The translations under genes were made by a program, and so were the position numbers. Below the pieces are notes generated by a model. That model worked only from the letters and a program-made list of their open reading frames with translations. It was not told where the DNA came from and searched no databases. This document shows, one piece after another, positions 8,136 to 15,308 of a DNA stretch of 41,025 bases. Source of the stretch: Solirubrobacterales bacterium (GTDB lineage Bacteria; Actinomycetota; Thermoleophilia; Solirubrobacterales; Solirubrobacteraceae); contig PKXY01000031.1 in assembly GCA_003132505.1 (NCBI GenBank), positions 180 to 41,204 of the forward strand. The letters are read 5' to 3'. Each line of letters begins with the position of its first letter. The stretch's first letter is position 1.

Positions 8136-8540
8136 GTGTTCGAGCGGATCAATCACGTCGGGATCGCCGTCGACGAGCTCGACGCGGCCTTGGCGAGCTA
8201 CGAACGGCAATTCGGTGTCGAGCTGCTGCACCGCGAGGTGCTCGAGGGCGGCACGATCGACGCTGCGCTCGTCCGCGTCGGCGAGGTCCGGCTCGAGCTC
8301 GTCGCTTCGCGCGAGCCGGACAGCCCGCTCGGGCGCTTCCTCTCCAAGCGGGGGCCCGGCATGCACCACATCGCCTACGAGGTGGACGACATCGAGCAGG
8401 CCATGGCGAAGCTTCGTGCGCGCGCGGTGAAGCTCATCGACGAGTCTCCGCGCCCCGGCATCCACGGCACACGGATCGCTTTCCTGCACCCGAGTAGCTG
8501 CCTCGGCGTCCTCACCGAGCTGGTCGAACCGGCGAGCTGA
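8136..8540 (+). CDS. mce: Methylmalonyl-CoA epimerase
   Basis: 134 residues, the normal length for this one-module VOC-fold enzyme. It interconverts (2R)- and (2S)-methylmalonyl-CoA between propionyl-CoA carboxylase and the B12-dependent mutase. The opening FERINHVGIAVDELDAAL supplies metal ligand His7; the second module gives GMHHIAYEVDDIEQAM (His77/His78) and the C-terminus VLTELVEP supplies the last Glu ligand. Start is GTG 8136. It is first in a run of genes with overlapping ends. No mutase or carboxylase gene is in the window, so its pathway partners must be elsewhere. A CitE-like lyase lies nearby on the other strand. Confidence 0.9.
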   Translation: MFERINHVGIAVDELDAALASYERQFGVELLHREVLEGGTIDAALVRVGEVRLELVASREPDSPLGRFLSKRGPGMHHIAYEVDDIEQAMAKLRARAVKLIDESPRPGIHGTRIAFLHPSSCLGVLTELVEPAS

Positions 8541-8764
8541 TGGCGAACGCGCGCTACGAGCGGATCTCGATCGGCTTCGCCGGCGGACAGGTCCTGGCGA
8601 CGCGGGTGGCGGTCAGCGAGCTCGAGTCGCTGACCAGCGCGCTCGTGACCGGCGGCGGCTGGCATGATCTCGGCTGCGAGGACGGCAGCGTCCGCCTCGA
8701 TCTGGCGCAGGTTGCCTATGTCCGCGTTGACGCGGACGAGTCGCGCGTCGGCTTCGCCACGTAG
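8540..8764 (+). CDS. Small DUF3107-like protein
   Basis: 74 residues. Its ATG shares the last base of the epimerase stop (TGATG), so translation is probably coupled. The pattern RISIGFAGGQ at the start and VAYVRVDADESRVGFAT at the end resembles the actinobacterial DUF3107 family of about 75-residue cytosolic proteins with a terminal iayVei....RVGFG motif. The match is from memory and weak in the middle. No function is known for the family. Its end overlaps the likely start of the PAP2 gene. Confidence 0.6.
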   Translation: MANARYERISIGFAGGQVLATRVAVSELESLTSALVTGGGWHDLGCEDGSVRLDLAQVAYVRVDADESRVGFAT

Positions 8765-9272
8765 CTCGCTGGCGAGCGAGCTTCACCAGCTCGATATCGA
8801 GCTGCTGGAAAGCGCTCGTACGCTCGGCCACACAGAGGCGCGGGAGCAGGCGATGGCGCGCTTCTCGGCTTTGGGCGAGCACGCCGGCATCTGGCTTGCG
8901 CTGGGCGCCGCGGCCTCGGTGCTTGCGCCGGCGGATGAGCGACGCCGCTGGCGCTCCGCGACCGGCTTGGTGGCCGGCGCCTACGCCCTCAACACCGTGA
9001 TCAAGTTTGCGGTCGGCCGGCGGCGCCCGGAGCTGCCCGACCTGCCGCCGCTGGTGCGCACGCCGACCCGGCTGACCTTCCCGAGCGCCCACGCGACGAC
9101 CTCTTTCGCTGCGGCGCGCGCGTACTCGCGCCTCGGGTTGCCAGCGGCGCCGCTCTACGCGCTGGCGGCCTCACTCGCCGCCTCGCGCGTCTACCTCGGC
9201 GTCCACTACCCGTCTGACGTGCTCGCGGGGGCTGCGCTTGGGAGCGCTATCGGAGTGCTGGCGCCTCGATGA
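8718..9272 (+). CDS. PAP2-family membrane phosphatase
   Basis: 184 residues from ATG 8718, which overlaps the upstream gene by 47 nt; a non-ATG start near 8770 is possible because recognisable sequence begins at SELHQLDIELLESART. The three phosphatase motifs are present: KFAVGRRRPE (C1), FPSAHATTS (C2, with the usual Gly replaced by Ala) and SRVYLGVHYPSDVLAGAALG (C3, with the nucleophile-type His and Asp). Hydrophobic segments fit a short integral membrane enzyme. Such proteins dephosphorylate lipid phosphates, for example undecaprenyl or decaprenyl diphosphates and phosphatidic acid. The stop overlaps the ATG of ychF (ATGA). Confidence 0.85.
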   Translation: MSALTRTSRASASPRSSLASELHQLDIELLESARTLGHTEAREQAMARFSALGEHAGIWLALGAAASVLAPADERRRWRSATGLVAGAYALNTVIKFAVGRRRPELPDLPPLVRTPTRLTFPSAHATTSFAAARAYSRLGLPAAPLYALAASLAASRVYLGVHYPSDVLAGAALGSAIGVLAPR

Positions 9273-10348
9273 GGGTCGGCATCGTTGGCTTGCCGAACGC
9301 CGGCAAGTCCTCGCTCTTCAACGCCCTGACGCGCGCCGGCGCCGAGGCCGCCAACTACGCGTTCACGACGATTGATCCGAACGTGGCGATAGTGCCCGTG
9401 CGCGATCCGCGACTCGAGCAGGTCGCGGCGCTGCTCGGCGCTAGCGAAGTCGTCTTCGACACGATCACCTTCCACGACATCGCCGGACTGGTCGCCGGCG
9501 CGCATCGCGGCGAGGGCCTCGGCAACCGCTTCCTCGCCAACATCCGCGAGACCGACGCGATCCTGCATGTGGTTCGCGCCCACGGCGACGCCAGCGTCGT
9601 GCATCCGGAGGGCCGCGTCGATCCGATCGCCGATATCGAGACGATCGAGACGGAGCTGATGCTAGCCGACCTCGAGCAGGCCGAACGGCGCCTCGAGCGG
9701 GTCCGTCGCAGCGCCCGCGGCGGCGATCGCACCGCGCTCGCCGAGCAGGCCTGGCTTGAACAGCTGGTCGCGGCTCTCAGCGCCGGCCGGCCGGCCGGCA
9801 GCGTCCCGGTCCCGGCCGAGGCCGGCGGCGCTCTCGCCAGCCTCGGGCCGATCACCGCCAAGCCGATCCTCTTTGTCGCGAATATCGACGAAGGCTCAAA
9901 CGCCGTACCGCCTGAGCTCGCGCGCTACGCAGCGGAGCGCCGGGCGTCCGTCGTGGCCGTCGCGGCGCGAGTCGAGGCGGAGCTCTCGGAGCTCGAGCCC
10001 GAGGATGCCGCTCCGCTGCGCAAAGAGCTCGGCATCGCCGAGTCCAGCCTCGAGCTCGTCGCCCGCGGCTCCTTCCAACTGCTGGAGCTGAACGCGTTCT
10101 TCACGGCGGGGGAGGCGAAGCCGGCGCAGTCCTGGCACCTGCGTCGCGGCCTCACCGCGTGGCACGCCGCTGGCGAGATCCACTCCGACATCCAGCGTGG
10201 CTTCGTGCGCGCGGAGGTCGTCGACTGGCAGGAGCTGCTCGACGCCGGCGGCTACGCCGGTGCGCGCGAGCGCGGCGTGCTGCGCCTCGAGGGCCGTGAC
10301 TACGCGATGCGCGACGGCGACGTCATCACAGTCAAGTTCACGCCCTAG
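9269..10348 (+). CDS. ychF: Obg-like ATPase YchF
   Basis: 359 residues, normal length. TRAFAC-class P-loop protein that prefers ATP and binds ribosomes; linked to oxidative-stress control in other bacteria. G1/Walker A is GLPNAGKSSLFNAL (residues 6-19), G2 NYAFTTIDPN, G3 DIAGLVAGAHRGEGLGN, and the altered G4 NIDEG, which in this family explains ATP preference. A coiled-coil insertion lies around residues 125-160 and a C-terminal TGS domain around 275-358 (GEIHSDIQRGFVRAEVVDW, LEGRDYAMRDGDVITVKF). It starts with an ATGA overlap with the PAP2 gene. It ends 8 bp from the oppositely oriented lyase gene, leaving no room for separate terminators. Confidence 0.96.
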   Translation: MRVGIVGLPNAGKSSLFNALTRAGAEAANYAFTTIDPNVAIVPVRDPRLEQVAALLGASEVVFDTITFHDIAGLVAGAHRGEGLGNRFLANIRETDAILHVVRAHGDASVVHPEGRVDPIADIETIETELMLADLEQAERRLERVRRSARGGDRTALAEQAWLEQLVAALSAGRPAGSVPVPAEAGGALASLGPITAKPILFVANIDEGSNAVPPELARYAAERRASVVAVAARVEAELSELEPEDAAPLRKELGIAESSLELVARGSFQLLELNAFFTAGEAKPAQSWHLRRGLTAWHAAGEIHSDIQRGFVRAEVVDWQELLDAGGYAGARERGVLRLEGRDYAMRDGDVITVKFTP

Positions 10349-10356
10349 ACGCGGCG

Positions 10357-11268
10357 CTACTCCAGCCCCGCGGCGCGCCCGGCGCGGACGATTCGCTCGG
10401 CCATCTTGCGGTTCGCCGCGTCGATCATCTCGCCCTCGAACAGCGTCGCGCCGCTCGCCGCGTGCTCGAACGCGGCGAGCATCGCGGTCGCCCGCTCGAA
10501 GTCCGAGCGGGCGGGCGTGAAGAGCTCGTTGAGCGGCGCGATCTGGCTCGGGTGGATCGTCCACTTGCCGTCCATCCCGAGCGCCCGCGCGATCCGCGCC
10601 CGCTCGATCAGCCCGTCGACGTCCTCGATCCGGCCGTAGGGACCGTCGATCGCCTGCAGGCCGGCCGCCCGCGCGGCGACGACGAGCCGCGAGTAGACGT
10701 AGTTGAGGTGGTCTCCCGGGTATCCCTCCGGCACGCCGCCGATCGTGGTGATCGGGATCCCGACGTCGGCGCTGTAGTCGCCCGGGCCGAAGATCAGTGT
10801 CTCCATCCGTGGTGAGGCCGCGGCGATCGCCTCGCAGGCGATCAACCCGCGGGCATCCTCGATCTGCGCCTCGATCCCGATCCGGCCGGCCTCGAGGCCG
10901 CGAGCGAGCTCGATCCCGCGGAGCAGCTTGTCGGTCATCTCGACGTCGCCGGGCGTGCGGACCTTCGGCAGCATAATCGCGTCGAGGTGCTCGCCGGCCT
11001 GCTCGACGACGTCGATCACGTCGCGGTAGTAGTGCGGCGTGTCGGCGGCGTTGACGCGCACGACCACCGTCGTGCCAGCGAAGTCGAGCGTCTTCAGCGC
11101 ACCGATCACGTTGGCGCGAGCAAGCTCCTTCTGCTCTTCCGCCGCAGCATCCTCGAGGTCGAGGAATACCTCGTCGGCGCCGAGCGTCGGCGCCTTTGCG
11201 AGAAAGCGCTCGTTGGTGCCCGGGACGGCGTGGCAGGTCCGGCGTGCTCGCAGGGGTCGCTCGGGCAT
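10357..11268 (-). CDS. HpcH/HpaI aldolase family CoA-ester lyase (CitE / malyl-CoA lyase-like)
   Basis: 303 residues, TIM-barrel Mg-dependent C-C lyase of the CitE/Mcl group. Seen: RTCHAVPGTNERFLAKAPTL at the N-terminus, DEVFLDLEDAA, VVVRVNAADT (substrate Arg), the MLPKVRTPGDVE strand, metal ligand Glu in GIEAQIEDARG and metal ligand Asp in LIFGPGDYSADVG, and DGKWTIHPSQIAPLNELF near the end. These features match L-malyl-CoA/beta-methylmalyl-CoA lyases and stand-alone CitE proteins; which reaction is catalysed cannot be settled. The start ATG 11268 has TACGAT 9 nt upstream and no ribosome site. It diverges from the PLP decarboxylase gene. Confidence 0.88.
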   Translation of the reverse strand: MPERPLRARRTCHAVPGTNERFLAKAPTLGADEVFLDLEDAAAEEQKELARANVIGALKTLDFAGTTVVVRVNAADTPHYYRDVIDVVEQAGEHLDAIMLPKVRTPGDVEMTDKLLRGIELARGLEAGRIGIEAQIEDARGLIACEAIAAASPRMETLIFGPGDYSADVGIPITTIGGVPEGYPGDHLNYVYSRLVVAARAAGLQAIDGPYGRIEDVDGLIERARIARALGMDGKWTIHPSQIAPLNELFTPARSDFERATAMLAAFEHAASGATLFEGEMIDAANRKMAERIVRAGRAAGLE

Positions 11269-11277
11269 CGCAGCACG

Positions 11278-11283
11278 ATCGTA
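11278..11283 (-). promoter_or_regulatory. Candidate -10 hexamer for the CitE-like gene
   Basis: TACGAT on the minus strand, 9 nt before ATG 11268, no Shine-Dalgarno between. Confidence 0.4.
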
Positions 11284-11308
11284 TTGCTCATAGCGCTGCG
11301 CGGAGTGG

Positions 11309-11314
11309 TAGGAC
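11309..11314 (+). promoter_or_regulatory. Candidate -10 hexamer for the PLP decarboxylase gene
   Basis: TAGGAC, then 6 nt, then ATG 11321; leaderless pattern. It sits about 25 bp from the opposing hexamer, so the 52-bp gap holds both promoters. Confidence 0.4.
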
Positions 11315-11320
11315 TCGTGG

Positions 11321-12814
11321 ATGCCTCCCGCGCGACGCGGCTCCCCCGGCGAAGACGCCGCGCCCTACCTCGAGGCGATCCGCGAGTACGCCGCGCGGGA
11401 TCCGGCACGCCTGCACGTCCCCGGTCACAAGGGCGGCCCGGGCGCCGACGGCGAGCTGGCCGCGGTGATCGGCGAGGCCGCGCTTGCCCACGACATCCCG
11501 GCACTCACCTGGGGGATCGATATCGGCCGATCCCCGACGCCGTTCGAGGAGGCCCAGCAGCTTGCCGCGCGCGCGTGGGGCGCAGGGCGCACCTGGTTCC
11601 TGACCAACGGCGCCTCGCAGGGCAACGTCACCGCCGCAATGACCACCGCCCACTACGGCCGGGAGGTCGTCGTCCAGCGCAACGCCCACTCGAGCACGAT
11701 CGACGGCCTCGTGCTCTCCGGCCTGCGGCCGAGGTTCGTCGCGCCGGAGCTCGACGAAGAGCTCGGCATCGCGCACTGCCTGCTACCCGAGACGCTCGAC
11801 GCGGCGCTCGCAGCGACGCCCGCGGCGGCCGCGGCCTGGATCGTCAGCCCGACCTACTTCGGTGCCGCCGCCGACGTGCGCCGCCTCGTCGACGTCGCGC
11901 ACTCCCACGGCGTCCCGCTGATCGTCGACGAAGCCTGGGGCGCGCACATGACGTTCCACGAGGCCTTGCCCGAGGATGCGCTGGCGGCCGGCGCGGACCT
12001 CGTCATCTCCAGCACGCACAAGATCGTCGGCAGCCTCACCCAGTCGGCGATGCTCCACCTCGGAGCGGACTCGCGTCTGCAAGCCGACATCGTCGACCGC
12101 TGCGTCACGCTGACCGAATCGACGAGTCCCAACTCGCTGCTGCTCGCGTCGCTTGACGCCGCCCGCCGGCTCGCGGTCACGCGCGGACGCGAGCTGATCG
12201 ACGAGACGCTGCACGCCGTCGCGAGCGCGCGGGAGCAGATCCGCTCGATTCCGGGCCTCGACGTGCTGGACGAGCGCTTCGTCGGGCGCGCCGGCGTCTA
12301 TGCCTACGATCCGCTGCGCCTCGCGGTTGACGTGCGCGGGCTCGACGCCGACGGCTACGAGCTCGCGCGAGAGCTGCGCGAGCAGGCTGACATCAACCTC
12401 GAGCTTGCAGGCCAGAACGTTCTGGTCGGCGTCTTCGGCATGGGCGAGGACGCGTCGCCGCTCGCCGAGCGCTTCGTCGCCGCTCTGCGCGGTGCGGCCG
12501 CCCGCCACGCTGGCGAGCACGCCGGAGAGCGCATGCGTTTCGCGCCGCCACCGCCGTGGGGCGAGCTCGTGATGACGCCGCGCGAGGCGTTCCTCGGCGC
12601 GCAGGAGGTCGTCCCGGCCGCGCGGGCCGCCGGCCGGGTCGCGGCCGAGTCGCTCGCGACATACCCGCCCGGGATCCCCAACGTGCTGCCCGGCGAGCGC
12701 CTCACCGGCGAGACGCTGGCCTACATCGAGCGCACGCTCCAGCTCGGCGGCAGCGTCCGCGGCGCCAGCGACCGCGAGCTCCGCACGATCCGCGTGGTGG
12801 TGGAGCGGGCCTGA
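11321..12814 (+). CDS. Orn/Lys/Arg decarboxylase family protein (fold-III-type PLP enzyme)
   Basis: 497 residues, matching the short SpeA/YaaO-like branch of the major Orn/Lys/Arg decarboxylases rather than the 700-residue enterobacterial enzymes. Seen: RLHVPGHKGGPG near residue 30, FLTNGASQGN (phosphate/PLP binding), VVQRNAHSSTIDGLVLSG, IVDEAWGAHMTF (Asp to the pyridine nitrogen) and Lys234 in STHKIVGSLTQSAML as Schiff-base lysine. The C-terminal domain has VMTPREAF and YPPGIPNVLPGE. It should decarboxylate a basic amino acid to a polyamine precursor (agmatine, cadaverine or putrescine); substrate not decidable by eye. An aldehyde dehydrogenase of the type used for polyamine/GABA breakdown lies 1 kb downstream. 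Confidence 0.9.
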   Translation: MPPARRGSPGEDAAPYLEAIREYAARDPARLHVPGHKGGPGADGELAAVIGEAALAHDIPALTWGIDIGRSPTPFEEAQQLAARAWGAGRTWFLTNGASQGNVTAAMTTAHYGREVVVQRNAHSSTIDGLVLSGLRPRFVAPELDEELGIAHCLLPETLDAALAATPAAAAAWIVSPTYFGAAADVRRLVDVAHSHGVPLIVDEAWGAHMTFHEALPEDALAAGADLVISSTHKIVGSLTQSAMLHLGADSRLQADIVDRCVTLTESTSPNSLLLASLDAARRLAVTRGRELIDETLHAVASAREQIRSIPGLDVLDERFVGRAGVYAYDPLRLAVDVRGLDADGYELARELREQADINLELAGQNVLVGVFGMGEDASPLAERFVAALRGAAARHAGEHAGERMRFAPPPPWGELVMTPREAFLGAQEVVPAARAAGRVAAESLATYPPGIPNVLPGERLTGETLAYIERTLQLGGSVRGASDRELRTIRVVVERA

Positions 12815-12851
12815 ACGCCTGTTAGTAGGCTTGCGCCGCGTTAGTCGGAAG

Positions 12852-13697
12852 CTAGGCCTCGAGTCGCTGCGCGAGTGCATTCATGCCGAGCGCCCGTGCC
12901 GCAGCCGCCCCCGCGGCACGGTCCGTCGGGGCGTCAGGGGGTCGCTCGAATGGCACGTCTCGCAGCGTCGCTATATCGCGAAACATCCTCAGCTCGTCCG
13001 CTTGCTCAGTCAGTGCAGCGGCGATCCGTGGGCGCAGCCCGCCGGTCGCCGCGAGCACACCTTCGAGGGTCTCGTGCTCGCGCAGCAGCTCGGCCGCGGT
13101 TTTGGCGCCGATCCCGCGCGCGCCGGGCAGGCCGTCAGAGGGGTCGCCGCGCAAGGCGATCAGATCGGGGATCTGGTCGGGCCGCACGCCGGAGCGCTCG
13201 ACGACGCCGTCGTGGTCGATCGTGCCCGGTGGGCCGTCGCGGCGCAGCTCGAGCACCTTGGCGCGCTCATCGACCGCCTGGTAGAGGTCGCGGTCGGCGG
13301 TCGCGATCAGCGTGCGCCCGCCGCCGCTGGCCTCGGTGCGCGAGCACGACCACAGCACGTCGTCGGCTTCGAGCTGGGGGTCCGCGGCAAAGGTCCAGCC
13401 AAACGCCGTGAGCAGTTCCTCGGCCCGGTTCCACTGAACGCGAAGGGCATCAGGCATCGGGTCGCGGTGAGCGTGGTAGGGCGGGTAGAGCGCGCGCCGG
13501 TAGACGGCTTCCTCGGCGCCGCTGGCGCAGACGACGGCGCGCGGCGCGGTCGCGGCGACAAGGCCGAGGATCGTGTTGACGGTTCCGAGCAGGGCGTTGA
13601 CCGGCAGCCCATCGGCGCCCCTGATCCCGCGGGGCACGCCGAAATAGGAGCGGTAGAGCAGCCAGGGCGTGTCGAGCGCGAGGACCGCTCCGCTCAT
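12852..13697 (-). CDS. 5'-3' exonuclease (DNA polymerase I N-domain-like)
   Basis: 281 residues from ATG 13697. FEN/PolA 5'-3' exonuclease family. Seen: ALDTPWLLYRSYFG at the N-terminus (first acidic site), FAADPQLEADDVLW (acidic cluster), LIATADRDLYQAV (second acidic cluster), then the helix-hairpin-helix region IPDLIALRGDPSDGLPGARGIGAKTAAELL. Stand-alone members are common in actinobacteria and are thought to work in Okazaki fragment or RNA-DNA hybrid processing beside PolA. The start overlaps the TGA of a possible 47-codon ORF (ATGA). The 3' end lies 37 bp from the stop of the convergent decarboxylase gene. Confidence 0.9.
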   Translation of the reverse strand: MSGAVLALDTPWLLYRSYFGVPRGIRGADGLPVNALLGTVNTILGLVAATAPRAVVCASGAEEAVYRRALYPPYHAHRDPMPDALRVQWNRAEELLTAFGWTFAADPQLEADDVLWSCSRTEASGGGRTLIATADRDLYQAVDERAKVLELRRDGPPGTIDHDGVVERSGVRPDQIPDLIALRGDPSDGLPGARGIGAKTAAELLREHETLEGVLAATGGLRPRIAAALTEQADELRMFRDIATLRDVPFERPPDAPTDRAAGAAAARALGMNALAQRLEA

Positions 13698-13837
13698 GGC
13701 GCCCCAATCGAGCGGTGCGGTCGGCTCGCCAGCGCGCCCTCGCCGTCGATCAATAGCATTGCCTGGGCGCCGGATTCCGGCGCCGAGAGGAGCCGGCCGG
13801 CGGCGCCGAGGAGAGCCGCCCGCACGCGCAAACCCAC
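13694..13837 (-). CDS. Possible 47-residue leader gene before the exonuclease
   Basis: GTG 13837 opens a 47-codon frame ending in TGA that shares ATGA with the exonuclease start. TACCTT lies 6 nt before the GTG, the same spacing seen at other leaderless starts here. The peptide is basic and hydrophobic (LRVRAALLGAAGRLLSAPES near the start) and matches nothing I know. It could be a real small protein or only a translated 5' leader that feeds ribosomes to the exonuclease start. Confidence 0.4.
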   Translation of the reverse strand: MGLRVRAALLGAAGRLLSAPESGAQAMLLIDGEGALASRPHRSIGAP

Positions 13838-13843
13838 TACTGC

Positions 13844-13849
13844 AAGGTA
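13844..13849 (-). promoter_or_regulatory. Candidate -10 hexamer upstream of the exonuclease unit
   Basis: TACCTT on the minus strand, 6 nt before GTG 13837. It lies only 5 bp from the ATG of the oppositely directed aldehyde dehydrogenase, so the two transcripts would start nearly on top of each other. Confidence 0.35.
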
Positions 13850-13853
13850 GCGA

Positions 13854-15308
13854 ATGAGTGAGGCAGAGGTTCTCGCCGCCGTCCCGAAGGGTCTGCTGAT
13901 CGGCGGCGAATGGCGGCCGGCGGCGAGCGGCGCGCGGCTGGCGGTCGAGGACCCGGCAACCGGCGAAACGCTCTGCGAGGTGGCCGACGGCAGCGCGGAC
14001 GACGCGGCCGCGGCGCTCGCCGCCGCCGCCGCCGCGCAGGTGGCGTGGGCGGTCCATCCGCCGCGTGAGCGTGGCGAGATCCTGCGCCGTGCGTTTGAGC
14101 TGATCGCCGCGCGCACGGACGATCTGGCGCTCCTGATGACGCTCGAGATGGGCAAGTCGCTCGCCGAGTCGCGCGCTGAGATCACCTACGCCAACGAGTT
14201 CCTGCGCTGGTTCAGCGAGGAGGCAGTTCGCCTCGACGGGCGCTACGCGACCAGCCCGAACGGCGCCAACCGCCTGATCACGATGCGCCAGGCGGTGGGT
14301 CCCTGCCTCTTGATCACCCCCTGGAACTTCCCGCTCGCGATGGGCGCGCGCAAGGTCGGTCCTGCCGTCGCCGCGGGCTGCACGATGGTCGTCAAGCCGG
14401 CGCAGCAGACGCCACTCTCAATGCTCGCCTTCGCCGCGATCATGACGGAGGCCGGGCTGCCACCCGGTGTCCTCAATATCCTCACCACGTCGCAAGCCGG
14501 CAAGGTCACCGACCCGCTGTTCGACGATCCGCGGCTGCGCAAGGTCTCGTTCACCGGCTCGACGGAGATCGGACGGCGGATCGCGGCGCGCGCGATGGAC
14601 CGCGTGCTACGCGTCTCGATGGAGCTCGGCGGGAACGCGCCGTTCCTCGTCTTCGAGGACGCTGATCTCGACGCGGCGGTCGAGGGCGCGATGCTCGCAA
14701 AGCTGCGCAACGTCGGCGAGGCGTGTACCGCGGCGAATCGCTTCCACGTCGCGGCGCCGCTCGCCGACGAGTTCGCGAGCCGACTGGCGGAGCGCATGAA
14801 GGCGCTGCGACTCGGCCGCGGGACCGAGCCCGACACGGACCTCGGACCACTGATCGATCAGACACAGCGCGAGAAGGTCCACGAACTGGTCGCCGACGCG
14901 GTCGGCCGCGGCGCCAAGACGCTGACCGGCGGTGGGCCGCTCGACGGGCCGGGCTACTTCTACCGCCCGACCGTGCTGACCGATGTGCCAAGCGACAGCC
15001 GCCTACTCTCGGAGGAGGTCTTCGGCCCGGTCGCCCCGATCGTCTCCTTCGACAGCGAGGACGAGGCGGTCGAAGCGGCAAACAAGACCGAGTACGGCCT
15101 CGTCGCCTACCTCTTCACCCGCGACCTCGCCCGCGCGCTGCGCGTCAGCGAGCGACTCGAGACCGGGATGGTCGGTCTCAACCAGGGCCTCGTCTCCAAT
15201 GCCGCCGCACCGTTCGGCGGTATCAAGCAGTCTGGCTTCGGCCGCGAAGGCGGCTACGAGGGGATCAACGAATACCTCTCGACGAAGTACGTGGCGCTGC
15301 CGTCGTAG
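13854..15308 (+). CDS. gabD: NAD(P)-dependent succinate-semialdehyde dehydrogenase-like aldehyde dehydrogenase
   Basis: 484 residues, the usual length of the ALDH superfamily. Seen: LLIGGEWRPAASG, LLMTLEMGKSLAESRAEI (a signature of the GabD branch), PWNFPLAMGARKVGPAVAAG, MVVKPAQQTPLS (NAD-binding), FTGSTEIGR, general-base Glu257 in SMELGGNAPF and nucleophile Cys291 in GEACTAANRF. Also typical are DLGPLIDQTQREKV and GFGREGGYEGINEYLSTKYV. It probably oxidises succinate semialdehyde from GABA to succinate; related aldehydes are possible. It could serve the decarboxylase at 11.3 kb and the glutamate decarboxylase at 40.2 kb. Its last 44 bp overlap the 3' end of the next minus-strand gene. Confidence 0.87.
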   Translation: MSEAEVLAAVPKGLLIGGEWRPAASGARLAVEDPATGETLCEVADGSADDAAAALAAAAAAQVAWAVHPPRERGEILRRAFELIAARTDDLALLMTLEMGKSLAESRAEITYANEFLRWFSEEAVRLDGRYATSPNGANRLITMRQAVGPCLLITPWNFPLAMGARKVGPAVAAGCTMVVKPAQQTPLSMLAFAAIMTEAGLPPGVLNILTTSQAGKVTDPLFDDPRLRKVSFTGSTEIGRRIAARAMDRVLRVSMELGGNAPFLVFEDADLDAAVEGAMLAKLRNVGEACTAANRFHVAAPLADEFASRLAERMKALRLGRGTEPDTDLGPLIDQTQREKVHELVADAVGRGAKTLTGGGPLDGPGYFYRPTVLTDVPSDSRLLSEEVFGPVAPIVSFDSEDEAVEAANKTEYGLVAYLFTRDLARALRVSERLETGMVGLNQGLVSNAAAPFGGIKQSGFGREGGYEGINEYLSTKYVALPS

